From: Gammaproteobacteria bacterium
GTDB lineage: Bacteria; Pseudomonadota; Gammaproteobacteria; Pseudomonadales; Pseudohongiellaceae
Reading direction: 5' to 3'
NCBI GenBank assembly: GCA_002706685.1
Contig: PALV01000006.1
Span: 12,858 to 76,857 of the forward strand
DNA length: 64,000 nucleotides
The position numbers were made by a program, and so were the translations under genes. Every line of letters starts with the position of its first letter. Positions within the stretch are counted from its first letter, which is position 1. Shown here one piece after another: positions 1-9,392 of this stretch. The notes beneath the pieces were generated by a model, which searched no databases, was not told where the DNA came from, and saw only the letters and a program-made list of their open reading frames with translations.

Positions 1-641
1 GCCGGTTCATCCAGCAGAATGACTTCAGGCTCAATGGCAATGGCGCGGGCAATCACCAGACGTTGCTGCTGACCACCTGACATGCCGAATGCATTGTCCT
101 GCAGACGGTCCTTGACCTCATCCCATAGTGCTGCAGCACGCAGCGATTTTTCAACAACTTCGTCCAATACACGGCGTGACTTCACACCCTGCAGTCGCAG
201 GCCGTAGGCTACATTTTCGTAGATTGATTTTGGGAACGGGTTGGGCTTCTGGAATACCATACCGACACTGCGACGCAGGTCAGCGACATCCACATCGCGG
301 TCGTAGATATTCTTGCCGTCCATGCGGATCTCGCCGTCGATTCGGCAGATATCAACCAGATCGTTCATGCGATTGAAGCAGCGCAGCAGTGTCGACTTGC
401 CGCAGCCTGACGGTCCAATGAAAGCAGTTACCCGCTTTTCTGGAATTGTCAGATTGATATTGTGAAGCGCCTGGTCATTGCCATAGTAAAGATTCAGATT
501 GTCGACAGTGATTTTCGGCGTCTCCTCTTCTATGGCAAAGGATTCGCGCTCGGTCACCAATCGGGCCGACGCCGCAGACACAGCTGGCCGTTCAGTACGA
601 TTGACGCTGCTGTCGGCGGTATCTGGATTTTCTGCTGTCAT
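1..641 (-). CDS. pstB: Phosphate ABC transporter ATP-binding protein PstB (partial, 3' end outside window)
   Basis: Cytoplasmic ATPase of the high-affinity PstSCAB phosphate importer. About 213 codons are visible; the C-terminus lies left of the window. The Walker A motif GPSGCGKST is near residue 75, the signature is MSGGQQQRL (Met replacing the usual Leu), and Walker B is VILLDEP at the edge. An N-terminal extension of about 40 residues precedes the ABC domain. The start at 641 is preferred because AGGA lies about 8 bases upstream; an in-frame ATG at 659 is possible. It lies 65 bases after pstA in the same direction and so is probably the last Pst gene seen of a pstS-C-A-B order. What follows pstB is not visible, so a second phoU copy there cannot be excluded. 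Confidence 0.96.
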   Translation of the reverse strand, partial: MTAENPDTADSSVNRTERPAVSAASARLVTERESFAIEEETPKITVDNLNLYYGNDQALHNINLTIPEKRVTAFIGPSGCGKSTLLRCFNRMNDLVDICRIDGEIRMDGKNIYDRDVDVADLRRSVGMVFQKPNPFPKSIYENVAYGLRLQGVKSRRVLDEVVEKSLRAAALWDEVKDRLQDNAFGMSGGQQQRLVIARAIAIEPEVILLDEP

Positions 642-706
642 GTTTGTAGATCCTGTCATCTTTGAATCGGGTTGGCCGTGGTTGTCGTCGCTATCTATGG
701 GGCTGC

Positions 707-2374
707 TTAATCACCTGCACTGCGGTAACGTTCACGCAGATGGTTGCGGATACTGATGGCAGTCAGGTTAAGTATCACAATCAACATCACCAGTATCAAT
801 GCAGTCGCGTAAACCAGTGGTCTGGCAGCTTCTACGTTGGGGCTCTGGAAACCCACATCATAAATATGGAAACCCAGGTGCATGATCTTACGTTCCAGGT
901 GAATGAACGGGAAAGTGCCATCAATCGGTAGTGTCGGTGCCAGCTTGACTACGCCTACCAGCATCAAAGGTGCCACTTCACCCGCAGCACGTGCGATTGC
1001 CAGAATCAGACCAGTCATCATCGCAGGCGTGGCCAATGGCACGATCACCTTCCAGAGCGTCTCTGACTTGGTCGCACCCAGTGCAAGGCTACCCTGGCGA
1101 ATGGTGCTCGGAATACGCGACAACCCTTCTTCAGTGGAGACAATCACGATAGGCAGGGTCAGCAGCGCCAGCGTCAGCGATGCCCAGAACAGGCCTGGTG
1201 TGCCGAAGGTTGGTGCGGGCAATGATGCCTCGTAGAACAACTGGTCAATGTTGCCGCCCAGAAAGTAGACAAAGAAACCCAGACCGAATACACCATAAAC
1301 AATGGACGGCACACCGGCGAGGTTATACACAGAGATTCGGATGATGCGCGTCATGGTGCCCTGCTTGGCGTATTCGCGCAGATAAATCGCTGCCAGAATG
1401 CCAAACGGTGTCACGATGATAGACATCACCATGACCATGGTGACGGTGCCAAAGATGGCAGGGAATATACCGCCTTCAGTGTTGGCCTCACGCGGCTCGT
1501 CGGTCATGAACTCCCACAGGCGTTCAACATACTGCACTGACTTCTGGAACACCGACATGGTGTTGGGTGCAGTCACACGCATGATGTGAGCAAAAGAAAT
1601 ATTGACCTCATTGCCCTGACTGGTCTGCATGCGGAGTGTGTCACGCTCGGTAGAGTCGTAAAGCGCGTCCAGTTCCTGACGCAGCAATGCATATTCGGCT
1701 TCCAGCTGGGAACGACCGGTGGCGATTCGCGCGCGCTCCAGAGCTTCCATTTCTGGCGAGGGCGGATTCAGTTCAAGCGTCCGCTCATCCAGGCGAAGTC
1801 GCTCAAGCGCAGTATTGATGCGACCGATCTCTCCTCGCTCCAGTTCACGGATACGGCCGTATATCTGCAGACTACGGTCGATCGCTGCCTGCAATGATGG
1901 CCAGAATGTGTCGTCCGTAGGTGTACTGACAACATTGCCATCCTGCAGCAGGGCAACAGGTGTCCCGTAAAAATTACCCCATTCGCGACGTTCGACTACA
2001 AATATATTGTCCGGGTACTGCCAGGGTTCCATGTACAGGTCGAGATGCCAGACGAAATCCTGGCCGGTCTGGTCACGATTACCCACCTTGATAAGGTGAC
2101 GAACAACCAGCTCTTCCGATTCCGGTACCACTTCACCAGAGTCTCTGGCAACTGCCGCGGGCACCGTCTGACTGCGAACCAGCTCACCAATCAATTCCCG
2201 TCGCTCGCCATCAGCGCCGACCATGGTGATTTGCGCAACATCCGCCGGCCAGAAGTGCCCAAAGCCCCGGATGGCGATCAGACCAATCAGGCCAACCACC
2301 ATGATCATACACAGGGACACGGCACCGGCGTTCAGCCAGATCCACGGTGAGCCACTCTTAAACCACTGTCTCAT
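707..2374 (-). CDS. pstA: Phosphate ABC transporter permease PstA, long form
   Basis: Inner-membrane permease of the Pst phosphate importer, 555 residues. There is a membrane segment at about residues 12-34, then a large soluble, partly coiled-coil insert (about 40-290) rich in Glu, Arg and Leu, and then the classical permease core. The cytoplasmic coupling motif region [16 protein letters not shown] is near residues 430-445. Enteric PstA is about 300 residues; long PstA proteins with a DUF3333-type N-terminal region are known in Pseudomonas and relatives. It is 42 bases downstream of pstC and 65 bases upstream of pstB, so one transcript is likely, driven by the Pho-box promoters before pstS and pstC. 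The role of the extra domain is not known from sequence. Confidence 0.95.
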   Translation of the reverse strand: MRQWFKSGSPWIWLNAGAVSLCMIMVVGLIGLIAIRGFGHFWPADVAQITMVGADGERRELIGELVRSQTVPAAVARDSGEVVPESEELVVRHLIKVGNRDQTGQDFVWHLDLYMEPWQYPDNIFVVERREWGNFYGTPVALLQDGNVVSTPTDDTFWPSLQAAIDRSLQIYGRIRELERGEIGRINTALERLRLDERTLELNPPSPEMEALERARIATGRSQLEAEYALLRQELDALYDSTERDTLRMQTSQGNEVNISFAHIMRVTAPNTMSVFQKSVQYVERLWEFMTDEPREANTEGGIFPAIFGTVTMVMVMSIIVTPFGILAAIYLREYAKQGTMTRIIRISVYNLAGVPSIVYGVFGLGFFVYFLGGNIDQLFYEASLPAPTFGTPGLFWASLTLALLTLPIVIVSTEEGLSRIPSTIRQGSLALGATKSETLWKVIVPLATPAMMTGLILAIARAAGEVAPLMLVGVVKLAPTLPIDGTFPFIHLERKIMHLGFHIYDVGFQSPNVEAARPLVYATALILVMLIVILNLTAISIRNHLRERYRSAGD

Positions 2375-2416
2375 GCAAATGTCTCTCAGTCGTCGTTCAG
2401 CCAGATCAGCGCGCGA

Positions 2417-4714
2417 TTACAGGTTGCTGTAGCGATGCCGCAGCCGCTGTCGAATTATTTCTGCCAGTGTATTCACTACAAATGTAAGCGCCAGCAGGAC
2501 CAGTGCTGCCAGGAACAACACCCTGAAGTGAGAGGATCCAACTGCGGTCTCCGGAAGCTCCACTGCAATATTTGCAGACAGGGTGCGCATGCCTTCAAAG
2601 ATATTGAAGTTCACCACCGGGCTGTTGCCGGTAGCCATCAGCACAATCATGGTTTCACCAACCGCGCGGCCAAAACCCATCATGACGGCTGAAAATATAC
2701 CGGGGCTGGCAGTCGGCAGCACGACACCGACCACAGTCTGCCAACGCGTGGCTCCAAGCGCCAGTGACCCCTGGGTCAGGTGCTTGGGTACTGTAAAGAC
2801 GGCATCTTCAGCAATCGAAAAGATGGTGGGGATGACGGCAAAACCCATGGCAATCCCCACAATAAGAGCATTGCGCTGATCATAGTTGATACCAATATTG
2901 GTAAACCACTGACGCATGCTGCCGCCAAACATCCAGACTTCCACCCAGGGGCTGGCAGCCAGACAAAGGTAACCAAAAATCAGGATAACCGGCACCAGCA
3001 GCGCTGCTTCCCAGCCCTCAGGAACCCGACTGCGGATGTTGACAGGCAATCTGGACCAGGCGTAGGCGAAAACCAGCAACATGACCGGCATCAGGAACAG
3101 TATACTGAACACCGCCGGCAGATTGCTTTCCACGAATGGCGCCAGCCACAAACCAGCCAGAAAACCCAAAATGACGGTGGGCAGTGCTTCCATGATTTCA
3201 ATACTGGGTTTGACCACTCCACGTAGCTTGGGCGTCATGAAGTAAGCGGTATAGATGGCCCCAGCGATACCCAGCGGCATGGCAAACAGCATCGCGTAGA
3301 ATGCAGCCTTCAGTGTTCCAAGGCTCAATGGCACCAGACTGAACTTGGATTCGAATTCATCAGAACCAGAAGACGACTGCCAGATGAACTCCGGATCTTC
3401 ACGTCCCTCATACCAGACCCGGTTCCACATGGCTGCCCAGGACAGTTGTGGGTGTTCATTCCACAGCTCGGCTTCGGTGACCGTGCCCTGCTCGTCCATG
3501 TAGAGAACGCGTTGATTGATCTGGGAAACAGCAACATGAGTCAGGGGTACATCTGAAAATTCGTCGAGCAGCAATGTTCGCGACGAGGTTCCGTAGTGAA
3601 TGCCGATCTGGCCGGCACGGTCGACAGCGATGAATCCCTTGCGTGTGTGTTCCGGAGCGATGGCGGTAATTTCCGCTCCATGGGAGTCAAAGCGCCGAAT
3701 CTCTTCAAGCCGAAAATTGTTCTGCTCATTGCGGACCAGAAACCATTGACTCAATTCACCGCTCTCGGTGCCCAGAACCAGCGACACCGTGCCAACCAGA
3801 AATGCCGCCGCTGTAATCCGCTCACCGTTTCCTGCATCTACTGTCTGCACCAGTCGTGCCGCAGTTGGCGTGGAAATATCATAGTAGTGAACATTGCCGG
3901 TGGTATCGATGACAAAGAGATTGCGCAGTGACTTGTCCAGCAGCAGTTGCTGTGGGGTCGCCGGCAGGTCAGGCAGCTCATAGGTCACTGACGATATCTG
4001 TACTTGACCGGTCAGCAGATTGTTGCGGGAACTCACTGAGGTCAAAAGCATGCGCCCATCACGGGTGTAGGCCGCCAGTGCGCTGGCCGTGACGCCACGG
4101 GTATTGGTTTCCACCGCAACCAGATCCAGTGGCTGCCCTTCGGTATCAACTGTAATGGGCTGCTGTCCCAATGGGTAGGCCAGCCGCGGTGTCAAAACAC
4201 GCTCGTCTACCGGGAAGCTGATATCGAACTGATGCTGAACGACCTGAGCCTGGCCGTTACTGAGACCATACACGTGCATATTGGAAATGGGCTCGGCGGC
4301 GTAGAAGCTGGTCGGCTCAGCGCCAGAGGGCAATGGCACGGGGAAACGCTGCAGGGTCGCACCCGTGTCAGAATCGAAAAAGACAACCTCAGCATCATCG
4401 GTGTATTGCACACCCATGGTTTGATAACGTTCCAGCAACAGCTGACGTGTTTCAGCCTCGGATACCGCAGGTTGATAGCTGGCACCTGCGTCAACGGTGG
4501 CACCGCGAAATATCGGCGCTACCTCGTAAAACAGGTATATGAAGATGGTAGCCAGTGCCAGAACGACACCATAACCCGCCGCCGTAATGCCCCACTTGGA
4601 GAGTTTGTCACGACGTGCACGCCGTTGACGCATGCGCTGGCGTTGTTCCGCGCCGGGCAACAGACTGACCCTGGGTTTGTCGGGAGTTGGGATATCCGGG
4701 GCAAGGTCAGACAT
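2417..4714 (-). CDS. pstC: Phosphate ABC transporter permease PstC, long form
   Basis: Second permease of the Pst importer, 765 residues against about 320 in enteric bacteria. A charged, Arg-rich cytoplasmic N-terminus is followed by a membrane segment at about 38-60. A large periplasmic region (about 60-450) has repeated short beta-like stretches. The core permease follows, with the coupling motif [19 protein letters not shown] near residue 660. The start at 4714 has AGGA about 12 bases upstream. The gene follows pstS by 142 bases, and this gap carries its own Pho box, a -10-like TAGACT and a strong hairpin, so pstC-A-B may be transcribed separately from pstS. Paired enlargement of PstC and PstA suggests their extra domains cooperate; that is inference. 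Confidence 0.95.
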   Translation of the reverse strand: MSDLAPDIPTPDKPRVSLLPGAEQRQRMRQRRARRDKLSKWGITAAGYGVVLALATIFIYLFYEVAPIFRGATVDAGASYQPAVSEAETRQLLLERYQTMGVQYTDDAEVVFFDSDTGATLQRFPVPLPSGAEPTSFYAAEPISNMHVYGLSNGQAQVVQHQFDISFPVDERVLTPRLAYPLGQQPITVDTEGQPLDLVAVETNTRGVTASALAAYTRDGRMLLTSVSSRNNLLTGQVQISSVTYELPDLPATPQQLLLDKSLRNLFVIDTTGNVHYYDISTPTAARLVQTVDAGNGERITAAAFLVGTVSLVLGTESGELSQWFLVRNEQNNFRLEEIRRFDSHGAEITAIAPEHTRKGFIAVDRAGQIGIHYGTSSRTLLLDEFSDVPLTHVAVSQINQRVLYMDEQGTVTEAELWNEHPQLSWAAMWNRVWYEGREDPEFIWQSSSGSDEFESKFSLVPLSLGTLKAAFYAMLFAMPLGIAGAIYTAYFMTPKLRGVVKPSIEIMEALPTVILGFLAGLWLAPFVESNLPAVFSILFLMPVMLLVFAYAWSRLPVNIRSRVPEGWEAALLVPVILIFGYLCLAASPWVEVWMFGGSMRQWFTNIGINYDQRNALIVGIAMGFAVIPTIFSIAEDAVFTVPKHLTQGSLALGATRWQTVVGVVLPTASPGIFSAVMMGFGRAVGETMIVLMATGNSPVVNFNIFEGMRTLSANIAVELPETAVGSSHFRVLFLAALVLLALTFVVNTLAEIIRQRLRHRYSNL

Positions 4715-4769
4715 GAGTGAACGCGGTCCTGTGCAGGTGGTCTGTAAAGGCTCTGATTCTTATTTAAGC

Positions 4770-4800
4770 AATGCCCGGCTGAACGATTCAGCCAGGCATT
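4770..4800 (-). repeat. Hairpin in the pstS-pstC gap
   Basis: An inverted repeat of 14-base arms with one mismatch and a 3-base loop lies between pstS and pstC. On the minus strand it is not followed by a clear T run, so it resembles a processing or mRNA-protecting hairpin more than an intrinsic terminator. It sits inside the predicted 5' leader of a pstC transcript started at the internal Pho promoter, and at the 3' end of any pstS transcript. Confidence 0.6.
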
Positions 4801-4815
4801 TATTCAACGGCGCGC

Positions 4816-4849
4816 AGTCTACGACAGTATTGTGACCGTTTTATGACAA
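4816..4849 (-). promoter_or_regulatory. Pho box and -10 for pstC
   Basis: On the minus strand TTGTCATAAAACGGTCAC (4849-4832) matches the PhoB consensus of two CTGTCAT units spaced 11 bases. A third unit, CTGTCGT, continues the 11-base phase at 4827-4821. TAGACT (4821-4816) starts 10 bases after the box, where the -10 of a PhoB-activated promoter is expected. This gives pstC-A-B a PhoB-controlled promoter separate from pstS. Confidence 0.75.
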
Positions 4850-4856
4850 AACTGTC

Positions 4857-5849
4857 TTATTCGATTCCCAGCTCAGCCAGGTAACGATCTGCTACTGCGG
4901 CGGGCAGTGTCACAAAGCCATCGCGATCAACAATTTCCTGGCCTTGCTTGCTATAGACCATCTTGATGAATTCGCGGGTCAGGGGATCCAGCTCGCGGTT
5001 CGGGTGCTTGTTGATGTAGATAAACAGGTAGCGCGCCAGCGGGTAATCACCTGTCGCGGCGTTGTCTGGCGTCGGCTCAAAAGCCTGGCCACCGTGACTT
5101 GCAGCGATCGGCAGTGCGCGCACTCCAGAGGTACGATAACCGATGCCGGAGTAACCGATACCGTTGATAGATTCGCTGATACCCTGCACTACAGATGAGG
5201 AGCCGGGCTGCTCATTGATGCTGGACTTGAAGTCACCGCCGCACATGGCGTTGTCCTTGAAGAAACCGTAGGTGCCTGATACCGCGTTACGGCTGTACAG
5301 CGCAAAATCACGGTTCGCCCAGGCGTCGCCCAGACCCAGTTGTCCCCAACGGGTGATGTCTTCAGCAAAGCCACAACGACGGGTCGCAGAGAAAATGGCG
5401 TCGATCTGCGGCAGGCTCAATGATTCGATGGGGTTATCCCGATTAACAAAAACCGCCAGCATGTCGACTGCAACCGGCAGCTCTGTCGGCCGATAGCCGT
5501 GCTGTGCTTCGAACTCCTGAATCTCGGACTGACGCATACCACGGCTCATAGGAGCCAGCATGGCAGTGCCCTGTGTCAGAGCGGGCGGCGCAGTGGAAGA
5601 GCCGGCACCCTGGATCTGCACGTTGACATTAGGGTAGTAGGTGTTGAAAGCCTCTGCCCACAGCGTCATCAGGTTGTTCAGGGTATCAGAACCGATGCTC
5701 GACAGATTGCCAGACACGCCTGAGGCGCGTTCGTAGTCCGACAAAGCGGGATCTACGTCGGCCAACAGCGATGCTGAGAATGTCGCTGTGCCAGCAAATG
5801 CGACAACAGCAAACAGTTTTTTCAGTGGGGCAAATTTCAGAGGGGTCAT
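4857..5849 (-). CDS. pstS: Periplasmic phosphate-binding protein PstS
   Basis: Substrate-binding protein of the Pst importer, 330 residues. A Sec signal peptide covers about residues 1-30 (Lys-rich start, hydrophobic core, Ala before Asp). GSDTL and GAGSSTAPPAL are typical phosphate-contacting turns in the N-terminal lobe, and SRNAVSGTYGFFKD carries the third phosphate-contact region. Length fits the PstS-like family common in pseudomonads. The start is supported by GGAGAA upstream. It is the first gene of the pst cluster and has the best Pho box in the window. It would be made in large excess over the membrane subunits, which fits its separate promoter and the hairpin after it. Confidence 0.95.
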   Translation of the reverse strand: MTPLKFAPLKKLFAVVAFAGTATFSASLLADVDPALSDYERASGVSGNLSSIGSDTLNNLMTLWAEAFNTYYPNVNVQIQGAGSSTAPPALTQGTAMLAPMSRGMRQSEIQEFEAQHGYRPTELPVAVDMLAVFVNRDNPIESLSLPQIDAIFSATRRCGFAEDITRWGQLGLGDAWANRDFALYSRNAVSGTYGFFKDNAMCGGDFKSSINEQPGSSSVVQGISESINGIGYSGIGYRTSGVRALPIAASHGGQAFEPTPDNAATGDYPLARYLFIYINKHPNRELDPLTREFIKMVYSKQGQEIVDRDGFVTLPAAVADRYLAELGIE

Positions 5850-5868
5850 GCGTCAATTCTCCGTTCCG

Positions 5869-5889
5869 TTGTGGATTCGAATCCAACAA
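5869..5889. repeat. Palindrome in the pstS 5' leader
   Basis: The perfect 14-base palindrome TGGATTCGAATCCA (5872-5885) is flanked by TTG and CAA, extending the stem with one bulge. It lies between the predicted pstS transcription start (about 5896) and the start codon. In RNA it could form a short hairpin with a TCGA loop. The TTCGAATCC core resembles a tRNA T-loop by chance; no tRNA surrounds it. Confidence 0.6.
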
Positions 5890-5902
5890 ATTTCGGTCTC
5901 GG

Positions 5903-5936
5903 ACTATACCGACTGCTTATGACAATTATGTGACAG
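5903..5936 (-). promoter_or_regulatory. Pho box and -10 for pstS
   Basis: On the minus strand CTGTCACATAATTGTCAT (5936-5919) is a near-consensus Pho box. Exactly 10 bases later comes TATAGT (5908-5903), a good -10 hexamer. There is no -35 hexamer because PhoB bound at the box takes its place. This is the textbook layout for phosphate-starvation induction. Confidence 0.88.
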
Positions 5937-5952
5937 CATTGTTACGCAGCGA

Positions 5953-7617
5953 TCACTTTCCAGCCTGATCACTACCAGCAAGCTGCGTTTCATCTCGGCC
6001 GGATTTACGGACCTCCGGCAAGGACCGCGCCAGCTCCCGCATGCGGCTGGCAATGCGCGTTACACGCTCGGCCACTCGCAGCAGAATGCGCAGATTATCA
6101 ATCGCAGGGTTCAGACTTGCAACCGGAAGTTGCCGATTGGCCCCAGCTTCCAGCAAGTCTGTCTTGAGCGCCCGCCATTGCTCGCGCAGCGACTGATATC
6201 GCGCTTCCATGTCACTGACATCAAAGCCTGGCAGTTGAGGATCACAGTACTCAATCATGGCGACGACCGCCTTTTGATAGTCGATCACCTGGTCACGCAT
6301 GGCGCCCTTCAGCAAAACCTTTACATCCTCGTGGTGCTCGACGTTTTCCTGTGCCTGCGCCACCGCTTCATCAATATATCCGGCAATTCGCAACACCTGT
6401 GGCAACTGACGCGCAATATCCGAATGCAGGCGGTCAGTTTCCAGCCGTGTCACAGCCATCTCCACGGCCTGGGCCAATTGCCGCAGACCGTCATGTTGGT
6501 CCTGCAGCGACTCCAGGTCCTTGGCCTGATGACTGGCTGCCATCGCCGCGTGTTGCCGGGTCAGGGCAGCCATACGCTGCAGTTCCAGTAAAAACGCGTC
6601 CATGGCCAGGCTGGGTGAGGCGATCACGTTTCGGTCAACATACTGAGGCCTTCCGAGTTGTTCCACAAAGTTTGTAAAACGTCTTGCCAGCCAGTTGCTG
6701 AAGCGTCCACTGAGGGGTTGCTGCAGAATAACGCCCAGGGTATTGAATACGGTATGAAACAGAGCAACAGCCATGGCCGGGTTGCCTGACAGGCTGCTGC
6801 CTGAATTAAATGCCATGATCGCCAGTGGCAATAACGCCAGTCCTACCATGGCATTAAAGCTGTTGATCAACACATGACTGGCAGCCACCCGTTTCGCATT
6901 GGGTGTGGCGCCTATCACCGCCAGCGCCGAAGTGGAAGTCGTGCCCACAGTAGCCCCGATGGTGGCGGCCGCTGCCTCCGGGAACTGAATCAGACCGCCT
7001 GCCATTGCCGTCAGCGCCAGCGCAATTGCGGCGCCAGAGGATTGCGTCAGTAAGGTGGTTACCAGCCCAATCAGCACAAACATTGCTATGCCCATCAGTC
7101 CCTGGGGACGCAGGGACTCAAGGTCGATACTGGCAGACACATTTTCGAAAGCATCACCCAGAAAATCGACCCCGATAAAAAACAAGCCGAAGCCTGCCAC
7201 CGCCTCCCCTACTGCTCCCAGCCGTTTGCTGGGTCCAAAAAGGCGCAGCATCATACCCAGCCCCACCATCGGCAGCGCAAAGCTGGCAATATTCAGATCA
7301 AAACCAACAATGGACACCAGCCAGCCCATCACGGTGGTCCCGATAGTAGCCCCAAGAATAATGCTCATCGCCTGCTTGAGACCCAGTAGCCCGGCATTGA
7401 CAAAACCTATGGTGGCAATTGTCACTGCGCTGGATGACAACACCACACTGGTCAGCAAAAATCCCGATGCTATGCCTCTGACCGGAGTCCGCGTCGAACG
7501 CGCCAGGATATCTCGCAAGGCACGGCCTGCCGCCAGTTTCAGACCATCCGTAATCATGGACACGGCCAGCAGGAAAATACCCAGGCCGCCCAGCAATGTC
7601 CCTAGTGTCACCAACAT
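5953..7617 (-). CDS. Na/Pi cotransporter family protein with PhoU-like tail
   Basis: Secondary phosphate transporter of the NptA/YjbB type, 554 residues. Two inverted membrane repeats carry the family's Ser-rich motifs: SSSAVT near residue 61 and QSSGAA near residue 191. The C-terminal third (about 330-550) is helical and PhoU-like. Related proteins have been linked to phosphate uptake or export. The gene ends 103 bases before pstS in the same direction, but the pstS Pho promoter lies in that gap. I saw no Pho box in front of this gene, so it may be expressed when phosphate is plentiful. Direction of transport cannot be told from sequence. Confidence 0.9.
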   Translation of the reverse strand: MLVTLGTLLGGLGIFLLAVSMITDGLKLAAGRALRDILARSTRTPVRGIASGFLLTSVVLSSSAVTIATIGFVNAGLLGLKQAMSIILGATIGTTVMGWLVSIVGFDLNIASFALPMVGLGMMLRLFGPSKRLGAVGEAVAGFGLFFIGVDFLGDAFENVSASIDLESLRPQGLMGIAMFVLIGLVTTLLTQSSGAAIALALTAMAGGLIQFPEAAAATIGATVGTTSTSALAVIGATPNAKRVAASHVLINSFNAMVGLALLPLAIMAFNSGSSLSGNPAMAVALFHTVFNTLGVILQQPLSGRFSNWLARRFTNFVEQLGRPQYVDRNVIASPSLAMDAFLLELQRMAALTRQHAAMAASHQAKDLESLQDQHDGLRQLAQAVEMAVTRLETDRLHSDIARQLPQVLRIAGYIDEAVAQAQENVEHHEDVKVLLKGAMRDQVIDYQKAVVAMIEYCDPQLPGFDVSDMEARYQSLREQWRALKTDLLEAGANRQLPVASLNPAIDNLRILLRVAERVTRIASRMRELARSLPEVRKSGRDETQLAGSDQAGK

Positions 7618-7746
7618 CCTATCGTTATCCCTGTCTCAATATGGCGCCAACTGTGGTCACCAGTGTACTCGCTGCCATCCGGGAATTGCCAGCCTCGCCC
7701 CTACTGGTATAGATTGGAAGGCCGGGCTGACGTCTTCAAGGCACTT

Positions 7747-9366
7747 ATGTCCAGATACGATCTGTGGAACCTCTTCCTTTGCGCGGTGCTCCTGCTCACC
7801 GGGCTGGCGATTTCATCGCTGGCCGCCTGGCAGGTATCCACTAACGACCAGCGACTCTGGCAACTACAGTCTGTAACCAATGCGGAGCTCCTGAGTGCCG
7901 AACTCAGATTCCGGATTCTCGCTAATCGCGAACCACTGATAGCCATCGCAAGCCTTTACTCAGGCTCCGACGACGTTACCCAGAGCGAACTTGTTGCTGC
8001 GCATGAGCTCATCATAGAGACAACGGATAAGCAGATCGCCCATTCCGTTGCATTCGTCACAAGCCAAAACGGAGACTACCTGGCCGAGCAGGCACATGGT
8101 CAGCTGGCACTGCTGCCAACTCGCGCCAGCAGCCCGCTGGACATGCAGTTGCGGGCAGCTGTAGACGCAGCCAGGATGACGCCTGGCGCTGTGGTGATTC
8201 ATGCTCCGATACGGAAAGATGGCGACAGCTATCTGCCAATGGTGCTGACCGCCAGCAACGGCGACACCGGCGGTGTATTGATGCTGTTGCTGGACTTCAG
8301 TCGACTGCTGTCTATCGTCATGAGTGATGTACTGAACGGTCACACAACCGTCAATATCTACCACCCACTGACGCCAGGCGTGAATCACGCCAATCTGCCG
8401 CCGCTGAGTACCGAGGCTGAAAATCGACATACTGTGCGGGTGCCTGTCGGCCTGGATATCTGGCAACTGGAATGGCTGTTTGACGCCGATCAGGAACCTG
8501 ACATTGATATCAGCCAGGCTTATCTCGTGCTCTTTGGCGGTATGTTGATAAGTTTGCTGCTAAGCCTGGTTTTCTACACCCTGTTGCAGCAAAGAGCCGT
8601 GGTCAATCAGCAAATATCGGAGCGCACCGAAGAGCTGAGGCAGACACAGCACCAGTTGTTGCAGAAAGAAAAACTGGCAGCCCTGGGACAACTGGTCAGC
8701 GGTGTTACCCAGGGACTCGACAGACCCATCAACCAGATACGGGAAACAGTCACAGAGCTGGAGCAGCGCCTGGCCGGTGACTCAAAAACAGGCAGCGCAC
8801 TGACCGCGCTTGACCAGAATGTGCGACGGGTCATGGTGATCCTGAATGGGTTTCAGCGCATTGCCAGTGACCAGAGCACCGAACAAAGACGCAGTTTCAA
8901 TCTGCTTGAAGCGATAGAGGAACTGGCAGAAACGCTGGCGCCGGGGCTGCGGACCAATAAGCTAAAACTCCAGCTTGATGTACCGGGCAATATCTTACTG
9001 GACAGCTATCCGGGAGCGCTCTATCAAGTGCTCAGTGCCTTGATAGGCAATGCATTGGTTCATGCCTATCCCCCCGGTCACAAGACTGAAGGCATCCTGT
9101 CTCTGTCCGCAGAGCTGCAACGCCAGTCAGTGAGCCTGCGCTTTACCGACGATGGTGTTGGCATTCCTGCTGATATGCACAATCGTATTTTCGAGCCGTT
9201 TTTCACCACGCAGGCAGCCGCTGGCAGCGGCCTTGGGCTTCATATCGCTTACACGCGGGTAGTGGATTTGCTGGGCGGCTCTATCTGCCTTATACCCAGC
9301 GAAACGGGCAGCTGCTTTGAAATTATTCTGCCGCTCTCGGCGCCCATGCGGGCCGACGGGCATTAA
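7747..9366 (+). CDS. Orphan sensor histidine kinase-like protein lacking the phosphoacceptor His
   Basis: 539 residues. One membrane segment is near residues 8-32, then a sensor region that may be CHASE-like, a second membrane segment near 260-282, and a short coiled coil leading to the kinase core. EKLAALGQLVSGV aligns with the usual H-box, but the expected His-Glu is Gln322-Gly (codon CAG at 8710-8712), in VTQGLDRPI. The ATPase motifs are intact: an N-box with NALVHA, DDGVGI, an FEPFF motif and GSGLGL. The start at 7747 has AAGG upstream. No response regulator is adjacent; the divergent neighbour is the Na/Pi cotransporter. It may be a pseudokinase or may act on a partner's histidine; the function is unknown. 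Confidence 0.85.
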   Translation: MSRYDLWNLFLCAVLLLTGLAISSLAAWQVSTNDQRLWQLQSVTNAELLSAELRFRILANREPLIAIASLYSGSDDVTQSELVAAHELIIETTDKQIAHSVAFVTSQNGDYLAEQAHGQLALLPTRASSPLDMQLRAAVDAARMTPGAVVIHAPIRKDGDSYLPMVLTASNGDTGGVLMLLLDFSRLLSIVMSDVLNGHTTVNIYHPLTPGVNHANLPPLSTEAENRHTVRVPVGLDIWQLEWLFDADQEPDIDISQAYLVLFGGMLISLLLSLVFYTLLQQRAVVNQQISERTEELRQTQHQLLQKEKLAALGQLVSGVTQGLDRPINQIRETVTELEQRLAGDSKTGSALTALDQNVRRVMVILNGFQRIASDQSTEQRRSFNLLEAIEELAETLAPGLRTNKLKLQLDVPGNILLDSYPGALYQVLSALIGNALVHAYPPGHKTEGILSLSAELQRQSVSLRFTDDGVGIPADMHNRIFEPFFTTQAAAGSGLGLHIAYTRVVDLLGGSICLIPSETGSCFEIILPLSAPMRADGH

Positions 9367-9381
9367 ATCTGTCAGATTTAA
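9363..9381. repeat. 19-base inverted repeat between convergent genes
   Basis: TTAAATCTG and its complement CAGATTTAA are separated by one base. The repeat overlaps the stop codon of the histidine kinase-like gene and lies before the end of purU. It lacks a GC-rich stem and a T run, so it is not a convincing intrinsic terminator. It may be a chance or weak bidirectional signal. Confidence 0.35.
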
Positions 9382-9392
9382 AAGCCTGCTGC

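Noticed and set aside
5869..5889. tRNA-like TTCGAATCC sequence
   Set aside because: It resembles a T-loop, but no acceptor stem, D arm or anticodon arm can be drawn around it. It is part of a palindrome in the pstS leader.
7055..7876. 273-codon frame opposite the Na/Pi cotransporter and running into the kinase-like gene
   Set aside because: It has Ser/Pro/Thr-rich low-complexity content expected of an antisense frame and straddles two supported genes.
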